Assembly (NCBI RefSeq): GCF_004369205.1
Contig: NZ_QFGA01000001.1
Coordinates: 558,001-622,000 of the forward strand
Length of the DNA: 64,000 nt
Source: Pelotomaculum schinkii
GTDB taxonomy: Bacteria; Bacillota; Desulfotomaculia; Desulfotomaculales; Pelotomaculaceae
Direction of reading: 5' to 3'
The position numbers were made by a program, and so were the translations under genes. The notes under the pieces were generated by a model that was not told the DNA's origin, searched no databases, and saw nothing but the letters and a program-made list of their open reading frames with translations. Positions 17,070-25,551 of this stretch are shown here, in pieces; position 1 is the stretch's first letter, and each line of letters begins with the position of its first letter.

Positions 17070-17262
17070 AGTATCCTCCTCTTTGTGTATGTTAACCGCC
17101 GGCTAATTTAATTATAGAGCAACCCTCCAACCTTATCCAGGGTATTTTCTTGCAAGGTTTTGTCACTCTTCCCCGATCATGATATAAACAAAGAATGCTT
17201 TGAAAAATTTGTAGAATGAGGTAAGATAACAACATAAACATTTTACATAAGGGGTGTAATCG

Positions 17263-18456
17263 GTGGCTATCTCAAAAAAAATTGAATCTTCCCTAGCAGG
17301 CGCTTCCTTTATCCGCAAAATGTTTGAGGAAGGAGAACGGTTAAGAAAAATTCACGGTCCGGAAAAAGTTTATGACTTTTCTCTCGGCAACCCGAGTGGA
17401 GAACCTCCCAAAGCGATAAAAGAAAGGCTTAAGAAATTAGCCCTTGAGCCTGTACAAGGAATGCACCGCTACATGAGCAATGCCGGTTATGCCGACACGC
17501 GCCGGGCAGTCGCCGAGTTATTAACCGGACAAACCGGCCTTCCATTTACCGAGGACCACATAGTTATGACCTGCGGCGCCGGCGGGGCATTAAACGTGGC
17601 TCTTAAAACACTGCTGGATCCCGGTGATGAAGTAATTGTATTGGCCCCTTTCTTTATGGAGTATAAGTTTTATATTGATAACCATGGCGGAGTGTTACAG
17701 ATAGCCCACACTGACGAGGACTTCATGCTGGACATGCACGCTATCGAGGAGGCAATCACTCCCAAGACAAAAGCTATCATCATCAACTCCCCCAACAATC
17801 CGACCGGGGTGGTTTACGATGCGTATTCCCTGGCTATGCTGGGCAACCTGCTAAAAGCCAAAGAGCAGGAAACGGGGCGGCAGATCTTTGTCATCTCCGA
17901 TGAGCCCTATGCCAAGATAGTCTACGACAATATCACCGTTCCGAGTGTTTTTAAATACATCAAAAACAGTATAATAGTTACATCGCACAGCAAAGATTTG
18001 TCTCTACCGGGTGAGCGCATAGGCTACCTGGCCGCTTCCCCCAATATTGAAGAAATCGGGCTGTTTATAGAAGGGGCTATCTTCTGCAACCGTACCCTTG
18101 GTTTTGTTAACGCACCGGCACTGGCGCAGCGTCTGGTAACAGGACTGCAGGGGGAAAACGCAGACGTTGCTGAATACCAGGAGAAAAGAGATATCTTGTT
18201 CGATAATTTAACCGCAATGGGCTACCAGATGGTGAAACCGCATGGCGCCTTTTACCTTTTCCCCAAGTCGCCCCTGCCTGATGACGTGGAGTTTGTCAGG
18301 AAAGCGCAAGAGCACAACATCCTGGTAGTGCCGGGCAGCGGTTTTGCTAAACCGGGCTATTTCCGCATCTCCTACAGCGTTGACAAACAAATGATTCTGA
18401 ATTCCCTCCCCGCGTTCAAAGCGCTGGCCGCGGAATTGGGGTTGAAAAATTCATAA
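17263..18456 (+). CDS. Class I/II pyridoxal-phosphate aminotransferase
   Basis: A 397-residue fold-type I aminotransferase. INSPNNPTGVVY (about residue 170) and VISDEPYAKIVYD bind the cofactor, SHSKDLSLPGERIGY carries the PLP lysine, and FRISY with the carboxylate-binding arginine is near the end. The family is close to aspartate/aromatic aminotransferases of Clostridia; the amino donor cannot be told from sequence. The GTG start has AAGGGG upstream. It is the only plus-strand enzyme in this part and ends in its own terminator. Confidence 0.9.
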   Translation: MAISKKIESSLAGASFIRKMFEEGERLRKIHGPEKVYDFSLGNPSGEPPKAIKERLKKLALEPVQGMHRYMSNAGYADTRRAVAELLTGQTGLPFTEDHIVMTCGAGGALNVALKTLLDPGDEVIVLAPFFMEYKFYIDNHGGVLQIAHTDEDFMLDMHAIEEAITPKTKAIIINSPNNPTGVVYDAYSLAMLGNLLKAKEQETGRQIFVISDEPYAKIVYDNITVPSVFKYIKNSIIVTSHSKDLSLPGERIGYLAASPNIEEIGLFIEGAIFCNRTLGFVNAPALAQRLVTGLQGENADVAEYQEKRDILFDNLTAMGYQMVKPHGAFYLFPKSPLPDDVEFVRKAQEHNILVVPGSGFAKPGYFRISYSVDKQMILNSLPAFKALAAELGLKNS

Positions 18457-18517
18457 TAGCCCCCGCCAACAGTCCTGGAGCATGATTATTACTATGCTTG
18501 CCTGAAAACATTCAAGT

Positions 18518-18554
18518 ATCTCCCAAGAGCAGCATTTCTTGGGGGATGCTTTTT
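18518..18554 (+). terminator. Rho-independent terminator of the aminotransferase gene
   Basis: ATCTCCCAAGA (18518-18528) pairs with TCTTGGGGGAT with one G-T pair, followed by GC and T5. It lies about 60 bases past the stop. Confidence 0.75.
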
Positions 18555-18650
18555 GTAGGAAGCATATGTTTAAAACTATTTTTTCACGCCACACTTTCAA
18601 GGCTCGAAAAGCCATAAAAATTGCCTCTGCTGTTAATCAAATTAACTTTA

Positions 18651-19406
18651 TTAAAAGCTGTTAAAAATTTTGCGGTCATAGAGCAGCCTGCTGGCATTCA
18701 TAAAATCCCGATCCGCAAGTATCGTTTCCATGCGGTCAAAGCGGATTAACGACCCTTTTTCCATTACCATCAACCGGTCGGCAAAAGCAACCGATTCCAG
18801 GTTGTGCTCAACGGCAATAACAGTTTTCCCTATACCGCGCAATCTCTGCAAAACTGCTGCTACTTTCTTTTTGCCTGCGGAATCAAGCTGGGACAAAACC
18901 TCGTCCAGGATTAGCAACGGCGGGTCAAGGGCCAAAACCGCCGCCAGCGCCACCAGGTGTTTTTCACCGCCTGAAAGCTGGTAAGGGCTTGCTTCTCTTA
19001 AAGCAGCAATTCCCAGAAGCGCAATTACGGACTCCACCCTCTCCCGGATGCGGTCAGGCGGCAGACAAAGATTTTCAGGCGCAAAGGCAATTTCGTCTTC
19101 CACAGTCTGCGAAAAAAGCTGCGTATCAGGATTCTGGAATACCATGCCCACTTCAAGCGCCCGACCGGCTGGCCGCATTTCCTGGATATTCTTGCCGTTT
19201 ACCGCTATTTTCCCGGTCATTACCCCGTCCCGGTTGTGGTGAATAGCCCCGCTGAGGCAAAAACATAATGTGCTTTTGCCGCAACCACTTAAGCCTGTCA
19301 CCACCACGAACTCACCCCGCGGCACCTGGAAATCGACGCCTTTTAATACGAAAGGACCTCCCGGCCGGTATTGATAAGTCAGGTCCTGAACCGTCACAGC
19401 TTCCAT
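18651..19406 (-). CDS. ECF transporter ATPase subunit (first of two)
   Basis: A 251-residue ABC ATPase. Walker A is GLSGCGKST, the Q-loop is VFQNPDTQLF as in EcfA proteins, the signature is LSGGEK, Walker B is LLILDE, and the H-loop is AVEHNLE. With the second ATPase and the T component (66 bases before) it forms the energising module of an energy-coupling-factor vitamin or metal importer at the membrane. It is the last gene of the set on this strand. Confidence 0.92.
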   Translation of the reverse strand: MEAVTVQDLTYQYRPGGPFVLKGVDFQVPRGEFVVVTGLSGCGKSTLCFCLSGAIHHNRDGVMTGKIAVNGKNIQEMRPAGRALEVGMVFQNPDTQLFSQTVEDEIAFAPENLCLPPDRIRERVESVIALLGIAALREASPYQLSGGEKHLVALAAVLALDPPLLILDEVLSQLDSAGKKKVAAVLQRLRGIGKTVIAVEHNLESVAFADRLMVMEKGSLIRFDRMETILADRDFMNASRLLYDRKIFNSF

Positions 19407-19472
19407 AACTAAACTTACACCTCTTGCAGCAACTTATAAGCCCCAATCGAAACTATCGCACCCATTTCACCA

Positions 19473-20192
19473 TCACATCAGCCCAATTAGCGTCAGCGTG
19501 ACAGACAGGAAAAGCAACATCGACACATAATCGGCGCGACGCAAATCCAGCCGCCTGAGGTAAGTGCGCCGGGGATAAGCCCTGAAACCGCGGGCTTCCA
19601 TGGCCACCGCCAGCTGCTGTGCTTTGAGCATGGCTCCAAAGACAATGGGGAAAAACAAGCGCCGGTACATTGCCGTCTTTTTTCCCCAGGGCACCTTCTT
19701 CAGTTCAACCCCCCGCAATTGAACCGCCGTCACCACATGAATCATTTCATCACGGAAAACCGGCAAAAAACGTATGGCGATGGCGACCATAAAGGCCAGT
19801 TCGTATGGGACTTTCCACTGAACCAGGCCCAAGATAAAGTCACGGGAACTAAATGTGGTAAACAGCATGGCGGCGGCAGTGACCACCATAATGCGCAAAA
19901 CGACACTGGCCCCCGCCGACAGGCCCTGACTGGTTACCAGGGGTACCGGACCTGCTGCCAGCAACACCGCGCCGCCCGGTGAAAAGATGCTCTGGATCAC
20001 AAAAAGAAAAAACATCAGGGACAAAAAAGGTTTGAGGTAGCCCCACACAGCGCCTGGATTAAAGCGGAAAAACAGCAGCAGCGCCATGGTCGCCGCCAGG
20101 AGCAGCAACAGCCTGCCGGGAGTATCGTATATCAAGGCCAGGCTGGAAAGACAAATCGCCATTACCATTTTAGTCCGGGGGTCAAGCTTCAT
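19473..20192 (-). CDS. ECF transporter T component
   Basis: A 239-residue membrane protein with about five hydrophobic segments. It starts MKLDPRTKMVMAI, the usual EcfT start. The cytoplasmic coupling helices include ARGFRAYPRRTYLRR, which contains the Ala-Arg-Gly motif that contacts the ATPases. Its start overlaps the end of the upstream ATPase by eleven bases, so translation is coupled. Confidence 0.92.
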   Translation of the reverse strand: MKLDPRTKMVMAICLSSLALIYDTPGRLLLLLAATMALLLFFRFNPGAVWGYLKPFLSLMFFLFVIQSIFSPGGAVLLAAGPVPLVTSQGLSAGASVVLRIMVVTAAAMLFTTFSSRDFILGLVQWKVPYELAFMVAIAIRFLPVFRDEMIHVVTAVQLRGVELKKVPWGKKTAMYRRLFFPIVFGAMLKAQQLAVAMEARGFRAYPRRTYLRRLDLRRADYVSMLLFLSVTLTLIGLM

Positions 20193-20874
20193 AGGCAGCG
20201 TTTACCTTCCTCCCGCTATCCGATTGAATCCGGCCGTTTGCCAGGGTGACAACCCGTTCCGCCATTTTATCGACAAAGCGCTCATCGTGGCTGACCAGGA
20301 TCATGCCTCTACCCAACCGGGCAACTTTCTTTAAATAATCTTCCAAGTTTTTTTTACGGCAGGCATCCAGGCCAATGGTGGGCTCGTCCAAAATTAGAAA
20401 CTCGGGTTCATTGGCCAGTACGGCGGCTATCGCCAGCCTCTGTTTTTCGCCCTGGCTTAAATACAGGGGGAAAACGTCACGGTAGGCTGTCAGCTCAAAA
20501 TAATCGAGGTAGAAAGCCACTTTCTCTTGCACGTCCGCAGGTTCACAACCCCGATTGGCCAGGCCGAAACCAACTTCTTCAGCCACGGTGCTGCAAAACA
20601 GCTGCAGGTCGGGGTTTTGAAAAACGTAGCCGATACGGCGCCCGATTTCCGCCAGAGAATATCCCGCTACGGGACGGCCCTCCAGGCGGACTTCCCCCTC
20701 AGTCGGCTGCAGAACCCCGATCAACAGCTTGGTCAGTGTGGTCTTGCCGCTGCCGTTCGGCCCGACTATCGCCGTTACCCCGTCTTTGTCCAGGCTCAGG
20801 TCAATGCCCGCTAATGCCGGTTTCATTTTCCGGGGATATGAAAAGACTACCCGGCTTAATTCCAAAAATGCCAT
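20182..20874 (-). CDS. ECF transporter ATPase subunit (second of two)
   Basis: A 230-residue ABC ATPase with Walker A GPNGSGKTT, Q-loop VFQNPDLQLF, signature LSQGEK, Walker B FLILDEP and H-loop VSHDE. I chose the ATG at 20872-20874, seven bases after AAGGAG; an upstream ATG at 20902-20904 has a poorer site. It pairs with the other ATPase as the EcfA-EcfA' heterodimer. Confidence 0.9.
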   Translation of the reverse strand: MAFLELSRVVFSYPRKMKPALAGIDLSLDKDGVTAIVGPNGSGKTTLTKLLIGVLQPTEGEVRLEGRPVAGYSLAEIGRRIGYVFQNPDLQLFCSTVAEEVGFGLANRGCEPADVQEKVAFYLDYFELTAYRDVFPLYLSQGEKQRLAIAAVLANEPEFLILDEPTIGLDACRKKNLEDYLKKVARLGRGMILVSHDERFVDKMAERVVTLANGRIQSDSGRKVNAAYEA

Positions 20875-21028
20875 TGACGCGCTCCTTGAAGCTTTAACGC
20901 TCATATCTTAGCCGTACGGCGGCCATAAAAGGCCAGACCGGGACATTCCAAAAAACGAAAGTCCCACCGGGATGGTATTCGGGATGGTATGAATAAGTCA
21001 GGCCTTGAAGGTACGTTCATATGGAAAA

Positions 21029-21610
21029 CTAAGCGATATCATCTTTGCTTGTCTTCCAGTCCCGCCTTTGGAATTTCCATAGCTGCTGCAAAATTTTAAA
21101 AGCAACGAGTCCGCCCAGCCCGCCGGACAAGGCTGCGGCGCTCAGGCTTAAGACCAGAGGCGCCACAGGCAGGCGGAAATATACAAAGTTCACCATAATG
21201 GTGCCGGCGATATTGCACAACAGCCCCGCCAGAAAGGCACAGGGAAAACAGCAGACCCGGTGGCCAATCAGCAATAAACCCAGGTCGGCCAGAATACCGG
21301 GCATGGTGTAGGTCACCAGGCTCAGTACGCCGTGCGAGCCGACTATGCCGGTGGCCATCACCAGGATGGCCTGGACCAGGCCAATCAAGGTCATGGTACC
21401 CCGCTTACCGGTAATACCAAATCCCAAAACCAGCCATAGCATATAGAACCCGCCTGCCACGGCTCCCGAGGGGATAAAGAGCGGTCCGGTGATAATCTGG
21501 GCAAGGGGCACTATTATTGGTTTGGTGGCAATCCCCAGGGCAGACATCATGGCTATCACGATTAAATCATAGAGAGAAAATTTATCCAGAAACCTTTGCA
21601 TTAGACTCAC
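21029..21610 (-). CDS. ECF transporter S component, substrate unknown
   Basis: A 193-residue protein with six likely membrane segments, the size of S components. LYDLIVIAMMSALGIATKP is a typical first helix with the alanine-rich surface that docks on the T component. The segments GSHGVLSLVTYTMPG and GKRGTMTLIGLVQAI recall the YkoE group linked to thiamine precursors, but this is weak. It precedes the ATPase and T genes by 155 bases and is probably their dedicated partner. No riboswitch was recognised upstream, so the substrate stays open. Confidence 0.8.
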   Translation of the reverse strand: MSLMQRFLDKFSLYDLIVIAMMSALGIATKPIIVPLAQIITGPLFIPSGAVAGGFYMLWLVLGFGITGKRGTMTLIGLVQAILVMATGIVGSHGVLSLVTYTMPGILADLGLLLIGHRVCCFPCAFLAGLLCNIAGTIMVNFVYFRLPVAPLVLSLSAAALSGGLGGLVAFKILQQLWKFQRRDWKTSKDDIA

Positions 21611-21639
21611 GTTCTACTTACACCCCCCCTCAAGCTACC

Positions 21640-21915
21640 CCGAAAATAGCTGTACAGCTGTTCAGCTCACAGAACGAATCCCAAAAATGCAGGTGCGAAT
21701 TCATTGGCGCAGAAGTTACAGGAAGCAAGGGGACGGTTCTTTTGCTTCCCTGAAAATTGCTGACAGCTACTCAGCCCCCAGGGCGAATCCAAAAAGTTCA
21801 TTCGCACAAATGTTACATTAGCTGCCCAAGTCCGGCGCTAACGCGGCCGTGTGCGATTGAAATCGCACCTGCATCGGCTGGTGTTTTCTCCATGCTACGC
21901 GGTGCTTGCCGGCTG
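21640..21915. repeat. Dispersed noncoding repeat, copy 2 (REP-like hairpins)
   Basis: The 400-base spacer 21611-22011 holds no gene but this repeat, shared with 4601-4812. It contains the hairpin with arms GGAAGCA (21721-21727) and TGCTTCC (21743-21749) around AGGGGACGGTTCTTT, a region matching GCAGGTGCGAATTCATT, and a second hairpin GTGCGATT/AATCGCAC followed by CTGCATCGGCTG. A short third match is at 60119-60150. Confidence 0.7.
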
Positions 21916-22011
21916 CCCTGGACAACTGCCCTGGCAAATCGCATGACCCGCACTCCAATGTTATGCGGATTTACTTCCGCAATTGCATATCCGCTGCATA
22001 AAAAGCCAGCT

Positions 22012-23151
22012 TTACGATCCGGCAATTTCTTTTACTGCTTTTACTGCTTTATGAATATCCTCGACGGTATTGAAAAACCCCGTGCTGAACCTGATCGTGC
22101 CTTTGTTCTGCGTGCCTATGGTTTCATGCGCCAGGTAAGCGCACTGCAAACCGCTCCTGGCAGCGATATCGTATTTCTCATCCAATGCGCCGCACACTTC
22201 ATGGCAGTCTTTTCCATCGATGGTGATGGAAATAACGCCGGTCCTGTGTTCGGTATCCTCAATTCCATACACCTTAACTTTATTAATTTCGCCAAGCCCC
22301 TCAAGCATATATCCGGTAAGCTGTCTTTCATGGTTTTGGATCTTATCGACGCCGGTTTTCAGTATGAATTTGACTCCTTCGTTTAATCCTGCAATACCTG
22401 GTGTGTTTAATGTCCCGCTCTCATACCGGTCAGGCAAAAAATCCGGCTGATCGGGACTTTCGGATAAACTCCCCGTACCGCCTTCCTTTAATGTATCCAG
22501 TGTTATTCCTGCCCGTACATATAAGCCCCCCGTACCCTGCGGGCCCAACAGCCCTTTATGGCCGGGAAAAGCAAGCAGGTCGATATTCATTCTTTCTACA
22601 TTTATAGGGATGTTGCCGGCTGTCTGTGCGGCATCCACCATAAAAGCAATTTTATGTTCTTTCGCCAACCGGCCGAGAGACGCCAGATCATTCACCGTAC
22701 CCGTGACATTGGACGCATGGGTGGCGATCAACAGCTTTGTATTGCGCCTGATATGTTCGGCAATATCTGCGCTGTCAATTTTCCCACCCGGACCCGTTTT
22801 CACAACAGAAACTTGCACACCTGCGGTTTCCAGCTTTTTAAGAGGGCGTATCACCGCATTATGCTCCATACTCGACAGGACCACGTGGTCGCCCGGTACC
22901 AGCAATCCTTTAACGGCCAGGTTGATGGCTTCGGTCGCATTGCTTGTAAAAGCAATCCGCAACGGGTCTGTGATACCGAACAGTTTGGCGAGATTCTCCC
23001 TGCATTCAAATATTTTCTCGCTGGCCCGTATGGCCATCCGATATCCGCTTCGCCCGGGATTGGCTCCGTATTCTTTGATACATCTGATCATCTCCCGGTA
23101 AACAGCAGCGGGTTTAGGCCATGAAGTAGCAGCGTTATCAAGGTATATCAT
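22012..23151 (-). CDS. Cysteine-desulfurase-like class V aminotransferase (selenium-linked family)
   Basis: A 379-residue PLP enzyme. IYLDNAATSWPKP at the start, ATHASNVTGTVND, and FPGHKGLLGPQGTGG with the PLP lysine are as in the NifS/SufS-related group. The probable catalytic cysteine is in ARSGLQCAYLAHETIG. The ATG at 23149-23151 has GAGGTG seven bases upstream; the frame is open five codons more. This family typically sits beside DUF3343 genes in organisms that use selenium, as here, where DUF3343 ends 18 bases upstream. It may deliver S or Se from cysteine or selenocysteine. Confidence 0.85.
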   Translation of the reverse strand: MIYLDNAATSWPKPAAVYREMIRCIKEYGANPGRSGYRMAIRASEKIFECRENLAKLFGITDPLRIAFTSNATEAINLAVKGLLVPGDHVVLSSMEHNAVIRPLKKLETAGVQVSVVKTGPGGKIDSADIAEHIRRNTKLLIATHASNVTGTVNDLASLGRLAKEHKIAFMVDAAQTAGNIPINVERMNIDLLAFPGHKGLLGPQGTGGLYVRAGITLDTLKEGGTGSLSESPDQPDFLPDRYESGTLNTPGIAGLNEGVKFILKTGVDKIQNHERQLTGYMLEGLGEINKVKVYGIEDTEHRTGVISITIDGKDCHEVCGALDEKYDIAARSGLQCAYLAHETIGTQNKGTIRFSTGFFNTVEDIHKAVKAVKEIAGS

Positions 23152-23169
23152 GCCGAAGCACCTCATTGC

Positions 23170-23433
23170 TCACTCGATTTTGGTATATACCTTGTCTCCG
23201 TCGTCCTGTTTTTCCTCTCTGTAAATACCTTGTATGGCAACCCCTAATTCTTGTGCCGCATGCTTTACTATTGAGAGTTTGTCCTCATCAAAGCGGAGCG
23301 CAAAATTGCACCCCCCGGCAGCTATGCAGTGCGGAGCCCGGACCATGCCATAATATTCACTGTTTTTATTGAGCCGGTTTTTCATTTGGTTAACCTGACT
23401 TACTGAGGGAAAAACTGCCAGCGCATATATCAT
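23170..23433 (-). CDS. DUF3343 putative Se/S carrier protein
   Basis: An 87-residue protein of the Pfam family named putative Se/S carrier-like. The body is VSQVNQMKNRLNKN, then RAPHCIAAGGCNFALRFDED, where the two cysteines could hold a persulfide or perselenide. Its start overlaps the stop of the TrmO-FmdE gene by four bases (ATGA type), so they are co-translated. It probably works with the desulfurase-like enzyme encoded next. Role inferred from family and context. Confidence 0.85.
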   Translation of the reverse strand: MIYALAVFPSVSQVNQMKNRLNKNSEYYGMVRAPHCIAAGGCNFALRFDEDKLSIVKHAAQELGVAIQGIYREEKQDDGDKVYTKIE

Positions 23434-24296
23434 TGCCGATCCTCACAGTTATTTTTTTCCCTTACCTGCACGGCTGCAAACAATACGTACTCGTCGACCT
23501 CCAGCACCTCACTCGCTCCTGCGTAAATATGATCGTTGAGACGAATTTCTACTTCCCTGCTATTATCCGCAAGAAGGAGCTTCCACTGTCCCGGTGATGT
23601 ATGAAGCTCTTCAAAAAACAAATTACCCCGTAAAACACTGCACCCGGTAGCGCCCTCAATGCCCTGCGCAAAAAAATGGCCGCCGGCTATTTCCGCCCTA
23701 ACCGCTTCCCCACGGCCGATACCTAAAATTTGCATCGCTTTGGCGCCTGTCCTGAGCCCAAGAGTCAGCCCGGTGTTGACGGTATCCCAGTGAAAATGCC
23801 GCGAAGTGGTGATTAGCTCATGCCCCATACACCAATTTAACGGTGTTTCCGCCAAAGGGAAGGCATCATAATGGGGGATATAAATTTTTATATCCAGGAC
23901 GGGAGTTCCATCGAGGGCGTCCAAACCCTTGACATAAAGACGGTTCCCTTCCCGCTTGAGAAGCTCAACTACACAAGAACCCATCGCTGAAGGGCGGGAC
24001 GGCGACCGGGTGGAGTATACTCCCTGGCAAGCCGGTTCGCTGGCAAAGGGTAATGTTATTGGCGGTTCGTCTTGTTCCCATTCAATCAATCTTAGCCAAT
24101 CTTCCCTGCGATGCTGATAATAAACCACATGAATATGAGAAAAGTATTCAATTCCAATCAGCGCATCGGTGAGATCTTCTCTCATGTAAACCATGCTTTC
24201 TTTATTGTAGTCAAAAGTACGGCTGCATTCTTTAAAATCGGAAACCACAACACCGACCGGCCTGATGGAAATCGGTTCTTTCGGCATAATGACCAT
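23430..24296 (-). CDS. TrmO (TsaA) domain fused to an FmdE-like domain
   Basis: A 288-residue two-domain protein. Residues about 5-140 are TrmO/UPF0066: IRPVGVVVSDF at the start, GIEYFSHIHVVYYQHR, FASEPACQGVYSTRSPSRPSAMGS and LKREGNRLYVKGLDALDGTPVLDIK are all diagnostic. TrmO N6-methylates t6A37 of some tRNAs using SAM. Residues about 150-225 look like FmdE (HFHWDTVNTGLTLGLRTGAKAM, ATGCSVLRGNLFFEE), a domain named from the molybdenum formylmethanofuran dehydrogenase operon. FmdE normally has FHGHxCPG at its metal site; here the line reads HFHWDTVNTG, so the cysteine is absent. CAGGAGGGG precedes the ATG by ten bases. Confidence 0.8.
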   Translation of the reverse strand: MVIMPKEPISIRPVGVVVSDFKECSRTFDYNKESMVYMREDLTDALIGIEYFSHIHVVYYQHRREDWLRLIEWEQDEPPITLPFASEPACQGVYSTRSPSRPSAMGSCVVELLKREGNRLYVKGLDALDGTPVLDIKIYIPHYDAFPLAETPLNWCMGHELITTSRHFHWDTVNTGLTLGLRTGAKAMQILGIGRGEAVRAEIAGGHFFAQGIEGATGCSVLRGNLFFEELHTSPGQWKLLLADNSREVEIRLNDHIYAGASEVLEVDEYVLFAAVQVREKNNCEDRQ

Positions 24297-24374
24297 ATTA
24301 CTCTTAGCCCCTCCTGTAGTTCATTCATACTGCTTCACGTGATCGGCATCGCGCTGGCGGCAAATAGCAACCTG

Positions 24375-25115
24375 CTAAAAACAACCCAAGCCGCAGCGCG
24401 TTATCCTGTAACCGGACTCATCGCATACACTGCCGACCAGAGATAAATCGACCCCCAGTGTCTCAGCCACTTGACGCGCCTGTCCGCACTCTATCTGTTG
24501 CTCCGTCTTTTGCTCCTCTAACACTTCCTTTATTTTTATCCTATTTTTTAAATAGGATAAAAATAAATCCCTCAAGTAATCTTTCAACCCGCCTGACAAG
24601 TATTGTCCGGCTTCTTCTATAAAAATGGGAACATCCGGACGGAGCCTTTTAGCTTCGGTCGTAAATCCCCTGCTCTCTTCACTTTCGGAACCGTATAAAA
24701 CAATAACATCCGCCTTTCGTATCCATTCCAGTTTCTGCTCCCAGCCTGGCGCAGGCAAATACACATTAACAATTTGCACGGCCCAGGGGAAGTAGGTTAT
24801 ACCATCGCAACCAGTCAGTAAAAATTTCTCATACTTCCTTTCCCGGCCGGGAAAAAACATGGAGCGTACCGCTTTTTGCAGTCTATCGCCGCTCCCTTGA
24901 AGCTCCAATAAGGGTTCCGACATATCTGAAGATTTCAGTACACTCCTCAGCAGCTCCTCCTCCGGCTCCGGCTGACAAATCTGCAGCTGTTTTTCCGCTG
25001 AAACAGCACAAAGACTGAGCTTGACAGTTTGGAAACCGGAAAACGCTTTTAAAAACCCTGACTTAAAACTATTGTCAGGCGCAGCCCCTATGTTATTTAA
25101 TGCCACCACCAACAT
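24375..25115 (-). CDS. Unknown protein, first gene of the Se/TrmO cluster
   Basis: About 246 residues; I do not recognise the family. It begins MLVVALNNIGAAPDNSFKSG, has an Arg/Lys-rich centre, a stretch NVYLPAPGWEQKLEWIRKADVIVLYGS that looks like a Rossmann-type strand and helix, and a cysteine-bearing end CDESGYRITRCGLGCF. A further cysteine pair lies at LTGCDG and QIECGQ. I chose the ATG at 25113-25115, with AGGTGG eleven bases upstream, over a GTG at 25128-25130 that overlaps that site. The stop is TAG, so it is not a truncated selenoprotein. It leads the operon with TrmO-FmdE, DUF3343 and the desulfurase. Confidence 0.65.
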   Translation of the reverse strand: MLVVALNNIGAAPDNSFKSGFLKAFSGFQTVKLSLCAVSAEKQLQICQPEPEEELLRSVLKSSDMSEPLLELQGSGDRLQKAVRSMFFPGRERKYEKFLLTGCDGITYFPWAVQIVNVYLPAPGWEQKLEWIRKADVIVLYGSESEESRGFTTEAKRLRPDVPIFIEEAGQYLSGGLKDYLRDLFLSYLKNRIKIKEVLEEQKTEQQIECGQARQVAETLGVDLSLVGSVCDESGYRITRCGLGCF

Positions 25116-25330
25116 GAGTAACCAGTCCACCTTTTAGATATATTGCCTCTCCTGCCGAATCTGCCGCCTCCGGTGATAACCACCAATGGTGGTATTGTCA
25201 TATCCCCCCCCTTCTATTTCCAACAAAGCGGCAGCTGCGATAGCTTTTAAACACAAAAAAACATAAACCAAGATAACATGACGTAATCTTAAAACGACGT
25301 ATTGCAGCCAAACGGCAACAATGAAAATAC

Positions 25331-25359
25331 ATAACAAAACACAGCTAAACACAAGTCAA
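25331..25359 (-). promoter_or_regulatory. Candidate promoter of the Se/TrmO operon
   Basis: On the minus strand TTGACT (25354-25359) and TGTTAT (25331-25336) are 17 bases apart, about 215 bases before the first gene. Just upstream is the inverted repeat ATGAT-AATTA-ATCAT (25359-25373 region), a possible operator. The -10 is a weak match. Confidence 0.35.
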
Positions 25360-25449
25360 TGATAATTAATCATATAATTAAAGTCAATAACAATAGGCCT
25401 TAAAGACTAATTCTGACTGCAAAAATTGGGTGGATAATTGTTCATATAA

Positions 25450-25551
25450 CGGGTCGTTGTCACGGACGCCCAGCGTCCGATAGGCCGATAGACTGGCTGA
25501 AGCCATAGCCGGGGAGCCGGCATGCCTATATTCTTTAGCGTGTCCCTGCCG
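25450..25551 (-). pseudogene. Decayed fragment of a GLUG surface-protein gene
   Basis: About 100 bases match, with several small deletions, the coding segment at 36480-36590 of surface protein A and 43435-43545 of protein B. The remnant still encodes RHAGSP, then GVRDNDP, beside RHAGSLGY and GVHDNDP in the intact genes. Deletions break the frame. Both edges are sharp: to the right it joins a Crp/Fnr-like sequence, to the left it runs into unrelated DNA. Confidence 0.75.

Noticed and set aside
25134-25352. Minus-strand frame of 72 codons with a hydrophobic start
   Set aside because: No Shine-Dalgarno, no family match, and it overlaps the likely promoter and leader of the Se/TrmO operon.
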